IMG/VR virus record: IMGVR_UViG_3300041409_000599 | Span: 16,461 to 80,460 of that record | Length of the DNA: 64,000 nucleotides | Source of the DNA: a virus | Direction: 5' to 3' (one strand) | Shown: positions 40,356 to 48,683 of the stretch, piece by piece | Position numbering within the stretch: position 1 is the stretch's first letter | Layout: every line of letters starts with the position of its first letter | Translations under genes and position numbers: made by a program | The notes under the pieces: model-generated | What the model saw: only the letters and a program-made list of their open reading frames with translations | Database searches by the model: none | What the model was told of the DNA's origin: nothing

Positions 40356-40912
40356 TGCTTGATCTCCAGCGCGGGATGCAGTTCAACTCCGTTGGGTGCA
40401 ACCCCTTTTTGCCCATGAATCTTGTCGAAGAACAGAACCCCGCTGGCCTTCACGCGCACCGGATTTGCCAGAGTCTTAAATGTCGGCGATGCTTTGCCGT
40501 CCAGCGAATCGATGAACGCGCGGAGTTGCGTGAGCGCTTCCTTGTAGTTCCCCGGTGCACATAAGGGGTCAGGAATCTCCATGATCATGGTTTGCTTCGG
40601 CTTGCCGGGTGTGCTCAATACAACGTGGTAATCGCCGTCGCCGGAGTTGGTGCTCTTGTTAAAAGCCTCATGCTTGTAGCCGATGATGTCGGCTACGACC
40701 TCATAGACCTGCTTCTCTGAGTCCTGCCGCGGCAGGGTGTTGCCAATCTTTACCGGCGGCTTCAGCTTCCGCATCTCGCCAACCGTGGCCGATACCGGCT
40801 TCATGTGGATCTCGACCGTCGCCTTGTCGCGCAGGTCTTTCACGTCGGTACGTTCCACTCCACATTGCGCGAAGGCAGCGCCGCTAAGCGCCAGCAGTAG
40901 AAGTATTCTCAT
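40352..40912 (-). CDS. Secreted protein of a bacterial family with IHGQ..VAPNGVELHP motif
   Basis: This 186-residue protein begins with a short signal peptide (RILLLLALSGAAFA then QCG). The C-terminal domain contains GVLFFDKIHGQKGVAPNGV, a motif I know from small exported bacterial proteins of unknown function. The ATG overlaps the endolysin stop (ATGA), which fixes the start and rules out the longer frame. It is likely host-derived cargo caught in the lysis operon. Confidence 0.7.
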   Translation of the reverse strand: MRILLLLALSGAAFAQCGVERTDVKDLRDKATVEIHMKPVSATVGEMRKLKPPVKIGNTLPRQDSEKQVYEVVADIIGYKHEAFNKSTNSGDGDYHVVLSTPGKPKQTMIMEIPDPLCAPGNYKEALTQLRAFIDSLDGKASPTFKTLANPVRVKASGVLFFDKIHGQKGVAPNGVELHPALEIKQ

Positions 40913-41337
40913 TGCGTGTAACTCTCCATCTTGGCCAGCACTTCGTCGGGATACGCCGCATTGCCGCCGCCATTCCATGCCAGCAGCCCCTTGCGCACAT
41001 CGCCGCCGTGGGCATCCAGCTTGGCTTTCAGGTGTCTGCATCCCCAGTCCAGGCCCGTATCTGGATCACAGAGGCTTGCCATCTTCGCGTTGAATCCCAT
41101 CTCTCGCGCTGACTGACCCATGAGCTGCATCAGTCCCCATGAGATTGAGCGCGCAACTGTTTCTGTTTGTCCCAGGGCAAGAGGTTCGACGTACCGCTTT
41201 TGAAACGCAGGCTCATAGCGGATGGCCCATGGCGCCCAGTTCGATTCCTGCTCAACTACCGCACAGACAAGAGCGCCATTAAGATCATGAAGGCGCGCAA
41301 AGTATCGGGCTTTGTCTTTCAGATCGTCTATGGTCAT
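40909..41337 (-). CDS. Endolysin, lytic transglycosylase (SLT) fold
   Basis: This 142-residue protein has the SLT catalytic motif EQESNW (Glu31) and SWGLMQLM at 66-73, followed by a helical fold of usual length. It cleaves peptidoglycan between MurNAc and GlcNAc. There is no signal peptide, so release would need the holin. I use the ATG at 41,337, which overlaps the stop of a 27-codon mini-gene; a TTG at 41,394 gives a longer N-terminus. It may also be an entry lysin, but its lysis-group position favours lysis. Confidence 0.85.
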   Translation of the reverse strand: MTIDDLKDKARYFARLHDLNGALVCAVVEQESNWAPWAIRYEPAFQKRYVEPLALGQTETVARSISWGLMQLMGQSAREMGFNAKMASLCDPDTGLDWGCRHLKAKLDAHGGDVRKGLLAWNGGGNAAYPDEVLAKMESYTQ

Positions 41338-41417
41338 TCTGGAATCACCGCAGGGACAAGCTTTGTCAGTTTCATCGCCAGCCAGGTCGCCCAATCAAGC
41401 GACTGCTGAAACGTCAT
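41334..41417 (-). CDS. Mini-gene of 27 codons before the endolysin
   Basis: The frame begins with ATG and reads MTFQQSLDWATWLAMKL and on to VIPE; its TGA overlaps the endolysin ATG. It encodes an amphipathic helix with Trp and Leu. No strong ribosome site is visible. It may be translated by coupling or be a leader that sets endolysin levels. Confidence 0.4.
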   Translation of the reverse strand: MTFQQSLDWATWLAMKLTKLVPAVIPE

Positions 41418-41420
41418 GAT

Positions 41421-41960
41421 TTAAATGGAGCTCCCGGATGGATTTTCACCACCGACCTCTTGCTTCAATGGCAAGTGCTCTGCCGGAGCTGCGGGAGCGT
41501 TAAACGGCCACATTCCTGTGGCCTCTGCCGTACACATCGTCCGCGCCGATTGCGATGTACTTACGAAACTGGCTCCCCGCTGACCATTCAAGGCCACTTC
41601 AGCGCTAGCAACCGAAGGCGGGGAATAACGCCACAGCTTGTAATTAGCTAGTGGCAAACTGTTTTCTTGCGTCAATGGCTCGGTCGCAACCGCCGACGTG
41701 CCAAACTGCGGATTGTCCGGATCGATGAACTGAAGGTTGGGAATACCAGCGTCCCGCAGCTTCCCAATCGCCTTGTTGAGGGACTTCTCACTTAATGCCT
41801 GCAGCACGATCACCCGCGGGATGCCGATGGCGCTGCATCCGAAATTCCTGAAGTAGACGCCGGCCATATGGAACACGGCATGGTTCGCCTGGACAATCTG
41901 CTGCTCGACCGGCAATTCATTGCGTACGAAAATGTAGATTGTGCGCTCGTCAATGTTCAT
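41421..41960 (-). CDS. Peptidyl-tRNA hydrolase type 2-like protein
   Basis: This 179-residue protein has TIYIFVRNELPVEQQIVQAN then HAVFHMAG, with the QANHA signature like PTH2 enzymes, and LSEKSLNKAIGKLRDAGIP further on. PTH2 frees tRNA from dropped peptides. Active-site residues are only partly matched, so the name is for the fold. The C-terminal 60 residues are low-complexity (APAAPAEHLPL). The stop lies four bases from the mini-gene start; the start is ATGA-coupled to the next gene. Confidence 0.65.
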   Translation of the reverse strand: MNIDERTIYIFVRNELPVEQQIVQANHAVFHMAGVYFRNFGCSAIGIPRVIVLQALSEKSLNKAIGKLRDAGIPNLQFIDPDNPQFGTSAVATEPLTQENSLPLANYKLWRYSPPSVASAEVALNGQRGASFVSTSQSARTMCTAEATGMWPFNAPAAPAEHLPLKQEVGGENPSGSSI

Positions 41961-42124
41961 GCCGTGCCCACCTTCGCTCCAAAACTTACCCAGGCGTTGA
42001 TGATCGTGTGCACCACTTCAATCCCGCAGTACGCCTCGTCCAGTTCGTCGTCAAAGATGTCCATCCCGGTCATGAAGTACGCTCTTCCTTCGGAGTTCTG
42101 ACACAACTCGTCGCGCCACTTCAT
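41957..42124 (-). CDS. Small acidic phage protein
   Basis: This 55-residue protein begins MKWRDELCQNSEGRAYF. It is acidic with a helical middle (IFDDELDEAYCGIEVVH). The ATG overlaps the stop of the 16-codon mini-gene, which sets the start; the longer frame to 42,148 reads through it. The function is unknown. Confidence 0.55.
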   Translation of the reverse strand: MKWRDELCQNSEGRAYFMTGMDIFDDELDEAYCGIEVVHTIINAWVSFGAKVGTA

Positions 42125-42171
42125 AGAAGGAACACCCCGCGAAACCACAGCATGAACACCAGGCCAGTCAT
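42121..42171 (-). CDS. 16-codon hydrophobic mini-gene in an ATGA chain
   Basis: The frame is ATG ACT ... TGA and encodes MTGLVFMLWFRGVFLL. Its ATG overlaps the TGA of the 42,168 gene and its TGA overlaps the ATG of the 41,957 gene, both as ATGA, with 17 codons exactly in frame. Such a chain is hard to get by chance. The peptide would be a membrane helix with one Arg. It resembles tiny phage membrane peptides, but its role is unknown. Confidence 0.55.
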   Translation of the reverse strand: MTGLVFMLWFRGVFLL

Positions 42172-42440
42172 GTAAGCGAATCCAGCCGGTCGCTATATTG
42201 CTTTACCAGTGGCTGTAGCCCCCATTTGGAAATGTTCCGCTTTGCGCCCATGAAGTACTTGCGCTTACATTCCGACCACAACCTGTAAACTGCGTCGAAG
42301 TCTTTATTTCCGTTGAACATTGCTTCCATAAATGGAGCATCAATCGGATGGCTGTAGATCACGGGCTCTCGCTCCGGGCGGAAAGTCGTAAGCCGGTCAA
42401 TCATGGTCTGGATGTGTTCCCGTTTGAGCGTTGTGGTCAT
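42168..42440 (-). CDS. Small phage protein, unknown
   Basis: This 90-residue basic protein begins MTTTLKREHIQTMIDRL, has a Pro/His middle (YSHPIDAPFMEAMFNG) and a helical basic end. There is no known motif. AAAGGG precedes the start at fair distance. It belongs to the same leftward chain as the mini-gene. Confidence 0.55.
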   Translation of the reverse strand: MTTTLKREHIQTMIDRLTTFRPEREPVIYSHPIDAPFMEAMFNGNKDFDAVYRLWSECKRKYFMGAKRNISKWGLQPLVKQYSDRLDSLT

Positions 42441-42446
42441 AACCCT

Positions 42447-42692
42447 TTAAAGTCGCGGGATCTCCAGAAAATGTTGACGATCAAACTCTCTGCACTCCGG
42501 CAGTGGCTTGATCCTGATGTGTACTTTTTCGCAGTTGTAGCCGCCGTATTTAGCGGCACGGCAGGGCTTGCCAAAACCGTCCACCTCAATACAGTGAGGC
42601 GGCACAAAGTGAACTTGCGATTGCTGTTTCACAGCCGCGCTGCCATCCATCGCCAGCAATGACAGCGCAGCCATGACTCTCAGGAGCTTCAT
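42447..42692 (-). CDS. Small secreted Cys-rich protein
   Basis: This 81-residue protein has an N-terminal signal (MKLLRVMAALSLLAMDGSAA) and four later Cys (HCIEVDG, PCRAAK, NCEKV, ECREF) that could form two disulfides outside the cytoplasm. It is not a known toxin or inhibitor to me. It lies between the exported tail-like gene at 42,706 and the small 42,168 gene. Confidence 0.6.
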   Translation of the reverse strand: MKLLRVMAALSLLAMDGSAAVKQQSQVHFVPPHCIEVDGFGKPCRAAKYGGYNCEKVHIRIKPLPECREFDRQHFLEIPRL

Positions 42693-42705
42693 CACAGTGA
42701 GTCGC

Positions 42706-44460
42706 TTAGTTGACGATTCTTAAGGTCGCTCCCTGCAACGTACTGCCGGCGCCATCGGTGCCCGTGGTATGGACCAGTTCGATTGTCAGGTGGGCCGGCA
42801 GGGCCAGATTAAGCGAGCCAACGCCAGCCACTAAGCTGCTCGATCCAGTAGATGGGTTAGCGCCCGCCGCCACTTGACTGACGGCCGCCCATCCAGTTCC
42901 CGGCGTGATGGTTCCGCCAGTGGCCGAAGTAGAGGCTACGGTTGTGGTTAACTGCTGGCAGAAGTGGAAGTTTGCCGCGGCCGCTAACGCTGTGGCTTCG
43001 GTAATTCTGATGGAACTGAGCTGCACCGGAGTTCCCGCTGTAACGTTCGATCCTTCCGCATCCCACCATACCTGTATTTGATCAACCGTATCGGCGGTGG
43101 TCGAGGTCTTAACGATCAACCCGCAGACCTCAATCGTTCGCCCGAGATAGTTCATGAAGTTGGATGGGAGCGGAATACTCCCTTCGACTTCGCCGATGGT
43201 CGTCTGTGCCGCCGCTGTAACTGGAAACACGATGTGCATCGCCTGTACTCCCGGGATGCCAATGCGATTTCCTGGCACATACGCATAGGTGGCGTGTGCC
43301 TCTTCGTTGGGATTGTGCTGCAGCGCCGATACCGACCCGATCTCAGGGGCCAGAGTGCTGGTAACTACCGGGAAGCCGGTAAACTGCGCTCCGCCTTTAG
43401 AGAACAGTCCAGCCGCACCGGTAGTCGATGCCGCCTGCCCGTAAAGGGTATTAGCGATCGCGCAAGCCGGAGTTGTGGTTTCCAGAGTGGTTAGAGTGCA
43501 GACACCAGCCGAAACTGGAGCCGCCAGCAATACCGTGGGTTGAGTCAGCAACGGCAGCGAGAACGCTTGCGCATAGGATCCGGCGCTTACTGAAAGATAC
43601 GGCTTCCACCCCACTACGTTGTCAGCGCGTGATGCGGGAGCGCCGATGTCAATCGCCTTGCTGGCTACTGAGGTAAAACTGGCGTCAGCCGAGCACGGAG
43701 ATTCGTTGCCGTTGATGTCTACCAGGGTAATGCAGCCATGGACCGTGCCACCCCATGAGGCCGAGCCCACCACCGTTGCATCGGAGCAGAACGTGTGCGT
43801 GGTATCGCAAGCTGCTTGTGCAGTCAGTGTAGTAGGAGCTGCAAGCAGGGTGGTGGTCGAAGGCATAGTGTTCCAGTCCTGTTCCGCTCCCCGGCGCGTG
43901 TCTTTGATGGTCACGCTGGAAAATGGCAGCGCAGCGCTGATCATGGCGTCAGTGCCAGACCAGAACGGGTCCACCATCACCGATCCGCCTCCCATAGCGA
44001 GTGCATCTTGGATGGCTTCCTGCAGTCCGAAAGTTCCGGAACCTACCAGCGCTCCGGCGCCATGGGCATTCGCCAGCGTAGCAGTAAAGCTGCACCCTGC
44101 GGCCGAGTTGACTACCGCGGTCGGTGTCACTGTCTCCGAGGTAGCATCGCTGATAGTCAACGGCACACCGACCGCAATTGGGCTGAATGTCCGCCCGTTG
44201 ACTGCGGTAAATGTGCAGGGGGTCTGGGTAAAGTTGCTGGCCGTGCTACCCGGATAGCCGACCTGGACTGTTTGGGCGCCCGACGCCACACTGCCGTAGA
44301 CCACCAGTTGCCACTTGCTGTAATCGCTGGCATCGAAGAACGCCTTAGGCGTGTTCGGAAAGTTCTGGGCCGCTGCCGGCGGCGCTGTGCTGATCACCAT
44401 CAAACAGATCATCAGCATCGCCACCAGCGAACGGACGAATGCGAATCCATGCTTTGTCAT
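42706..44460 (-). CDS. Large tail-fibre-like protein with N-terminal signal peptide
   Basis: This 584-residue protein has a clear signal-like start (VRSLVAMLMICLMVISTAPPAAA) and then beta-rich, Thr/Ser/Ala/Gly-rich repeats ending TLQGATLRIVN. The body looks like phage fibre or host-binding domains; DASDYSKWQLVVYGSVASG and GNRIGIPGVQAMHIV are examples. Tail fibres are normally assembled in the cytoplasm, so a signal peptide is odd. It may be a surface protein displayed by the lysogen, or the hydrophobic start may have another role. GGAG-type spacing is weak. Confidence 0.6.
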   Translation of the reverse strand: MTKHGFAFVRSLVAMLMICLMVISTAPPAAAQNFPNTPKAFFDASDYSKWQLVVYGSVASGAQTVQVGYPGSTASNFTQTPCTFTAVNGRTFSPIAVGVPLTISDATSETVTPTAVVNSAAGCSFTATLANAHGAGALVGSGTFGLQEAIQDALAMGGGSVMVDPFWSGTDAMISAALPFSSVTIKDTRRGAEQDWNTMPSTTTLLAAPTTLTAQAACDTTHTFCSDATVVGSASWGGTVHGCITLVDINGNESPCSADASFTSVASKAIDIGAPASRADNVVGWKPYLSVSAGSYAQAFSLPLLTQPTVLLAAPVSAGVCTLTTLETTTPACAIANTLYGQAASTTGAAGLFSKGGAQFTGFPVVTSTLAPEIGSVSALQHNPNEEAHATYAYVPGNRIGIPGVQAMHIVFPVTAAAQTTIGEVEGSIPLPSNFMNYLGRTIEVCGLIVKTSTTADTVDQIQVWWDAEGSNVTAGTPVQLSSIRITEATALAAAANFHFCQQLTTTVASTSATGGTITPGTGWAAVSQVAAGANPSTGSSSLVAGVGSLNLALPAHLTIELVHTTGTDGAGSTLQGATLRIVN

Positions 44461-44518
44461 GTCGTTTAAGCTCCTGAGTTTTAAAGTTGGTTCTGAGAGA
44501 TTGGTCTGGGTCTACGGA

Positions 44519-44722
44519 TTACGACCCGTTCTTGCTCATCACGGCGTCATAATGCCGCTGGATCTCGGGTTTGCGTTCCACCAGGTCGTCAAAGCAGAGA
44601 TTGGCTTTCACTCTGGTATGTTCCGCCCGGTCAAGCCGCTGCGTGGCGCGATGCAGAAACCACGTGCCTATGGCAATGGCGATGGTCAAAAGTGCCTGGA
44701 TAAACATCCCGAGCAGGTTCAA
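44519..44722 (-). CDS. Small single-helix membrane protein
   Basis: This 67-residue protein has an N-terminal hydrophobic helix (LLGMFIQALLTIAIAIGTWF) followed by a charged helix (RATQRLDRAEHTRVKAN). The layout, N-terminal anchor plus cytoplasmic coiled helix, resembles an inner-membrane spanin or antiholin. It lies after two plus-strand cargo genes and before the fibre-like gene. The function is unproven. Confidence 0.6.
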   Translation of the reverse strand: MNLLGMFIQALLTIAIAIGTWFLHRATQRLDRAEHTRVKANLCFDDLVERKPEIQRHYDAVMSKNGS

Positions 44723-44778
44723 GGTTGTGGGCTCCTGGTGTGCTGAGTCTGCGGCAAAAGCTTCGTCCGGGAAACTAC

Positions 44779-44806
44779 TTGGCTTCTACCTCGAAACTGG
44801 TAGAAT
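44779..44806 (+). promoter_or_regulatory. Promoter of the plus-strand cargo genes
   Basis: TTGGCT (44779-44784) and TAGAAT (44801-44806) are 16 bases apart and match the sigma-70 boxes at four and five of six bases. The next ATG is at 44816, so the transcript would start at or just before the start codon and could be leaderless. Confidence 0.6.
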
Positions 44807-44815
44807 TCGGGCGCT

Positions 44816-45232
44816 ATGAAAAGAACGTCTTTAGCGCAATTGCTGATTTTGCTGCAAGCCGTCACCCTCATCGGTTTAGGTATTTCGCTTGTAGGTCCAC
44901 TCACGTCGGCAGCCAGCCAGTTCTTAAGTCCGCTCTTTATCATTGAAAGCAAAGGAAGCGGTGTAGCCTCTGCCGTCTTCTTTAGCTCTTTGCCGCAAGC
45001 CATACTGCGCTGCCTGATTGCAGTTGCCGCGCTCTGGTGGCTCTCAGAACAGAAGCGCATCGTCGCCGCAGGGGAAGGCGAAACTCTGCCGCGATTGAGC
45101 CTGAGAGCCAAACTCATTGTCTGCGCTGTCTTCGCGGTTGCTGTGTCGATTGGCATATTCCTTATTCCGAGGACCGTGGCGGCCCCGCCCGTCGTCTTTG
45201 AAGAGAGGGACATTCAGAGTTCTCCCAAATGA
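44816..45232 (+). CDS. Small multi-helix membrane protein, probable lysogen cargo
   Basis: This 138-residue protein has three hydrophobic segments (about 8-36, 52-76 and 99-118) and a soluble C-terminus. It runs against the late genes and has its own promoter, the mark of a gene expressed from the prophage (moron). It might exclude other phages or change the envelope. No family is recognised. The stop lies 31 bases before the extended -10 of the next gene. Confidence 0.65.
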   Translation: MKRTSLAQLLILLQAVTLIGLGISLVGPLTSAASQFLSPLFIIESKGSGVASAVFFSSLPQAILRCLIAVAALWWLSEQKRIVAAGEGETLPRLSLRAKLIVCAVFAVAVSIGIFLIPRTVAAPPVVFEERDIQSSPK

Positions 45233-45262
45233 ACGGCTCTCCCGCACTCTGGCCTTGCAGGG

Positions 45263-45271
45263 TGCTATAAT
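45263..45271 (+). promoter_or_regulatory. Extended -10 promoter of the methyltransferase gene
   Basis: TGCTATAAT is a perfect TATAAT with a TG extension and lacks a good -35 box. It would start transcription near 45,278, about 28 bases ahead of the methyltransferase ATG. Confidence 0.6.
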
Positions 45272-45305
45272 TTCGCCTTCTGTGCATTACCGGCCCGATG
45301 CGGAA

Positions 45306-46256
45306 ATGAGTAGCCGTGTCGGGCCCCTACCCAAAGGAAAAGCCGCGTTGATCTGTGCATTCTGCAATTCATCCGCCCATGAGTCTCATTCCGTCCGCGA
45401 AATGATGTTTGGACTCCGTGAGCGGTTCACCTATATTGAATGCTCTGGCTGCGGGGCGCTGACTCTAGCCAACCCACCGCACGATCTCTCTCCCTATTAC
45501 CCGAAGGACTATTACAGCTTTACCCTGCAAGGCGGCTTTTCCGCTAAAGCAAAATCCGTGATTCGCCACGCGATAGTCCGCGCCGGGCTGCGCTCCACTA
45601 TGGGATTCCTGTTTCCCGAAGTGACCCGTAACCTCATCAACACCCTCAAGCTGAGTCCAGAGATGCGGATTCTTGATGTGGGCGGCGGCAATGGCCAGCA
45701 GGTTAAAGACTTGATTACCGCTGGTTTCGCCGGCGCTCTTTGTATTGATCCGTTTACGTCTCAGGAAAGCGCCTACTGCCAGAAGAAATCCCTTGCCGAA
45801 GTGACCGGCCAATGGGATCGCATCATGTTTCACCATTCCCTTGAGCACATCGAAGATCAGATTGGCACCCTGGCCGAAGTGAAAAGAAAACTCGCTCCCG
45901 GTGGCCTCTGTCTGATTCGTATTCCCGTGGCTCGCTGGGCATGGCGACATTACGGCGTCAACTGGGTCCAACTAGATGCGCCGAGGCACATGGTCATTCA
46001 CACGCCCGATAGCATGATAAAAGCCGCCGAAATAGCAGGCTTGGAAGTTGCCACGATTAAAAATGATTCGTGGGCTTTCCAATTTTGGGGAAGCGAACTA
46101 TACCGCAAGGACATCCCATTAGCTGAAGGACGCCCACATCTCTCAAGGTATTTTGACGCTGCCGATATGAAGCGATTCGATGCAAAGGCCAAATCTCTCA
46201 ATGATTCAGGACAAGGCGATCAGGCTGCTTTCATTCTCACCGCGCAAGGCATTTAA
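45306..46256 (+). CDS. SAM-dependent methyltransferase with N-terminal zinc site
   Basis: This 316-residue protein has Cys at 17, 20, 46 and 49 forming a zinc-ribbon-like N-terminus, a SAM motif ILDVGGGNG at 122-130, and a later FHHSLEHIEDQ core helix seen in sugar and small-molecule methyltransferases of cell-surface clusters. It may modify O-antigen or another surface glycan, so the lysogen changes its phage receptor. It is on the opposite strand to late genes with its own promoter. An upstream frame to 45,117 is not used. Its last 20 bases overlap the tailspike gene end. Confidence 0.8.
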   Translation: MSSRVGPLPKGKAALICAFCNSSAHESHSVREMMFGLRERFTYIECSGCGALTLANPPHDLSPYYPKDYYSFTLQGGFSAKAKSVIRHAIVRAGLRSTMGFLFPEVTRNLINTLKLSPEMRILDVGGGNGQQVKDLITAGFAGALCIDPFTSQESAYCQKKSLAEVTGQWDRIMFHHSLEHIEDQIGTLAEVKRKLAPGGLCLIRIPVARWAWRHYGVNWVQLDAPRHMVIHTPDSMIKAAEIAGLEVATIKNDSWAFQFWGSELYRKDIPLAEGRPHLSRYFDAADMKRFDAKAKSLNDSGQGDQAAFILTAQGI

Positions 46257-48669
46257 CTACCACTATATCGCTGGCCACCCAAGCTGCCGCAGCGGGTGTA
46301 GTGTTGAAATTACCAATGACTGCTGTTGATACGCTTCCGCCAGTTTGTTTACAGCGATTGACGGTAACCGACGTGGTTGTCTGATCTTCGCAGTCACAAT
46401 TCCACCCATTAAACGATGTCGGCAGTCCAATTGTTCCACTGTTCGCTGTGCCGCCGGTTCCTACGTTGATGGCAAAAGACGCTGAGCCATTACTGCCGAC
46501 GATCGACGCTCCCGTGCCGAAGCCAGCAGAGATGGTTGGGGCCGTATCTGAAATTAAAAGATGACCAGTTGCCCGAGGGCGATAGGTGGTTGCGTCCACA
46601 AAGAAAGTGAACACATCTGACCACGCAAGCCCCGCACTCCCAAGAGGAACAGTGCCGTTAGTTGCGGGCAGGAAACCCGACGCTGCCGCAATTGTAAGAG
46701 CTCCTCCGTTGTTAGAATCCAGCTTAACGCAATTGTTGCTTGCATCAGAGTATGAGTAATTGTTTTGGGCCTGCGGGAAGATAACGCAATTTTTAGTATT
46801 GGCCCCTATTGTTACATCTTGAACCGTGTGTCCGTTGATGTTATTGCCAATCAGAATGAATTGAGTTAACTGAGTGGCCGCGCCCACTGGGAAGGCTGTA
46901 CAAAGCCCCCTTGCTCCAACGCTAGTTCCAAGCAGTGTATTTCCCGTAAGCAGATGTCCGAAGCCATCGTTTAGATTCACATCGCAGGTTGTATTGGTTT
47001 CAAAATCGGAATTGGTTACATGAAGTTGGGTGTTAACGGCCCCCGCTGCAACATTGATGCCGTTGTTGGAGTCCGCAGCCGTTGATGCGACCATGTCTAT
47101 TCCGCGAGACGTTGCTCCAGAAATATTCCAGCCGTCTGCCGTGCCGGGATTAAATGAAGCATTATTGCCACCGCACAGGTCAGCGGTTGATTGCAGGAAG
47201 TGAATCTGGCTGTTTACCCCAGAACTTACTCCGTCTTTTAGAACGTAGCAGTGGCTTCCTGATTGATCAACATGCACATTCAGGAAGTTAATCATGAAGG
47301 CATTATCTTTGATGACAAAGCCTGAGCCTTTGGGCTGATTACATTGAATATTCTCAAAACTGAGAGCGCGAACCTGCGTTGATCCGCTTCCGCCGTTAAT
47401 ATCTACGCAGTCGCCCGCCGTAGCCCCGCCCACGGTCTTGTTGCCAATCATGGCAAAGTCGCGGAACGTTACGCCTTCAACGGATGTACCACCGCCAAGC
47501 GAAATGACAAAGAAACTGTTGCCAGTTGAGGTATTCGTTAACGAAGAGCCAGCAACTATGGTCGCGTTTGTTCCGGGATCGGAAGGGCCGCCCATTCCCT
47601 GACCTTCAATGACTACAGGCTTTTGAATCGTGACTGGCCATCCTGCCGCACTGCAATTGCCCGATTGAATAACAATCACGCCGCCGAATGCGGGCAAATC
47701 GTTATAGGCTTCCTGCACGCCGCACGTGGTAGAACCAATTACGTAATTGCAGGCATATCGAATGCCGCCGATATTCTTGGGGCAAGCCGCCGTGAATGCT
47801 CCTGTTACCGTCACAACTCCGCTGAATGTTCCGCTGCCCGCCGTAAACCCAAAACTCCCCAGACTCAGCGGCCCGGCAATACTCTGTGCCGCGTTCCCCG
47901 GAGGCGTTGCCATCAGTGGACTCGGCCAGATTACCCCACCAAAACTTACCGGCCAGCCCGTCGACACGTTTACGCTTCCATTCGTCCCGCCAAAGAATCG
48001 CGCCTGGCTGATCGGGTACCCGGCAATCTTTGATCCGCCGGCGTTCACCATGTTGATGGTGTAGTACGTGGTCGAAGGGATCATCTCATCCGTGAATCGG
48101 ATGGAGCATGTGCTGGTGTTGGTAACAGGAAGTGCCGCGCCCACGGCGAGCGCCGCGGTTTGCTGATAATTTGCGCCAAAGCCGGTGAGCGACGATTGCC
48201 GCGTCTCCGTCCCGGTCGTTGCCGATATGTAAACCCGCCAGCCCGTAGCGTTCGGAGGCTGAATCGCCGGAGGCGTAGCGATCAACGTTCCTGGACTGGC
48301 CAGCGTGATCGACGCTTCTGGCGACGGCAGTGATTCGCCCGTACCGTCAAAGATCGTGTACTTCACAAAGTACGTGCCAGCCGCCAGCGTTCCGGAACCA
48401 AGATTCACGCTGAGTACCGGCGCCACCAGCGGATCGGGTTCGCCCGTAATCGCGCCCGCGCTCGAGGTGTAGCAGTTCACGCCCGAGGCCACGACCTGCG
48501 CCGAGCCAGAAACGTACGCCACCTGGTTCAGCGTGAACGTCAGCGTGCCATTGACGACGCCGCCCGACGAGGCAGTTTGAATGTTTCCGGTGATAGATCC
48601 CGCGTGGGCCTGGATCGCGCACACCAGTGCAATGACTGCGGTAAGCAGCTTTCGAAGAGAGGTTTTCAT
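46237..48669 (-). CDS. Tailspike-like right-handed beta-helix protein with signal peptide
   Basis: This 810-residue protein starts with a signal-like helix (RKLLTAVIALVCAIQAHAG), then ITGNIQTASSGGVVNGTLTF, a head-binding-like domain, then rungs of a parallel beta helix (for example GVTFRDFAMIGN, then HVTNSDFETNT) typical of tailspikes and pectate-lyase folds. A C-terminal Cys-rich end (CDCEDQTTT, VVKCLAR) is present. Tailspikes bind or cut surface glycans. A signal peptide is unexpected for a virion part made in the cytoplasm. It overlaps the methyltransferase by 20 bases tail to tail. Confidence 0.75.
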   Translation of the reverse strand: MKTSLRKLLTAVIALVCAIQAHAGSITGNIQTASSGGVVNGTLTFTLNQVAYVSGSAQVVASGVNCYTSSAGAITGEPDPLVAPVLSVNLGSGTLAAGTYFVKYTIFDGTGESLPSPEASITLASPGTLIATPPAIQPPNATGWRVYISATTGTETRQSSLTGFGANYQQTAALAVGAALPVTNTSTCSIRFTDEMIPSTTYYTINMVNAGGSKIAGYPISQARFFGGTNGSVNVSTGWPVSFGGVIWPSPLMATPPGNAAQSIAGPLSLGSFGFTAGSGTFSGVVTVTGAFTAACPKNIGGIRYACNYVIGSTTCGVQEAYNDLPAFGGVIVIQSGNCSAAGWPVTIQKPVVIEGQGMGGPSDPGTNATIVAGSSLTNTSTGNSFFVISLGGGTSVEGVTFRDFAMIGNKTVGGATAGDCVDINGGSGSTQVRALSFENIQCNQPKGSGFVIKDNAFMINFLNVHVDQSGSHCYVLKDGVSSGVNSQIHFLQSTADLCGGNNASFNPGTADGWNISGATSRGIDMVASTAADSNNGINVAAGAVNTQLHVTNSDFETNTTCDVNLNDGFGHLLTGNTLLGTSVGARGLCTAFPVGAATQLTQFILIGNNINGHTVQDVTIGANTKNCVIFPQAQNNYSYSDASNNCVKLDSNNGGALTIAAASGFLPATNGTVPLGSAGLAWSDVFTFFVDATTYRPRATGHLLISDTAPTISAGFGTGASIVGSNGSASFAINVGTGGTANSGTIGLPTSFNGWNCDCEDQTTTSVTVNRCKQTGGSVSTAVIGNFNTTPAAAAWVASDIVVVKCLAR

Positions 48670-48683
48670 TTAGATGTTTTTGG

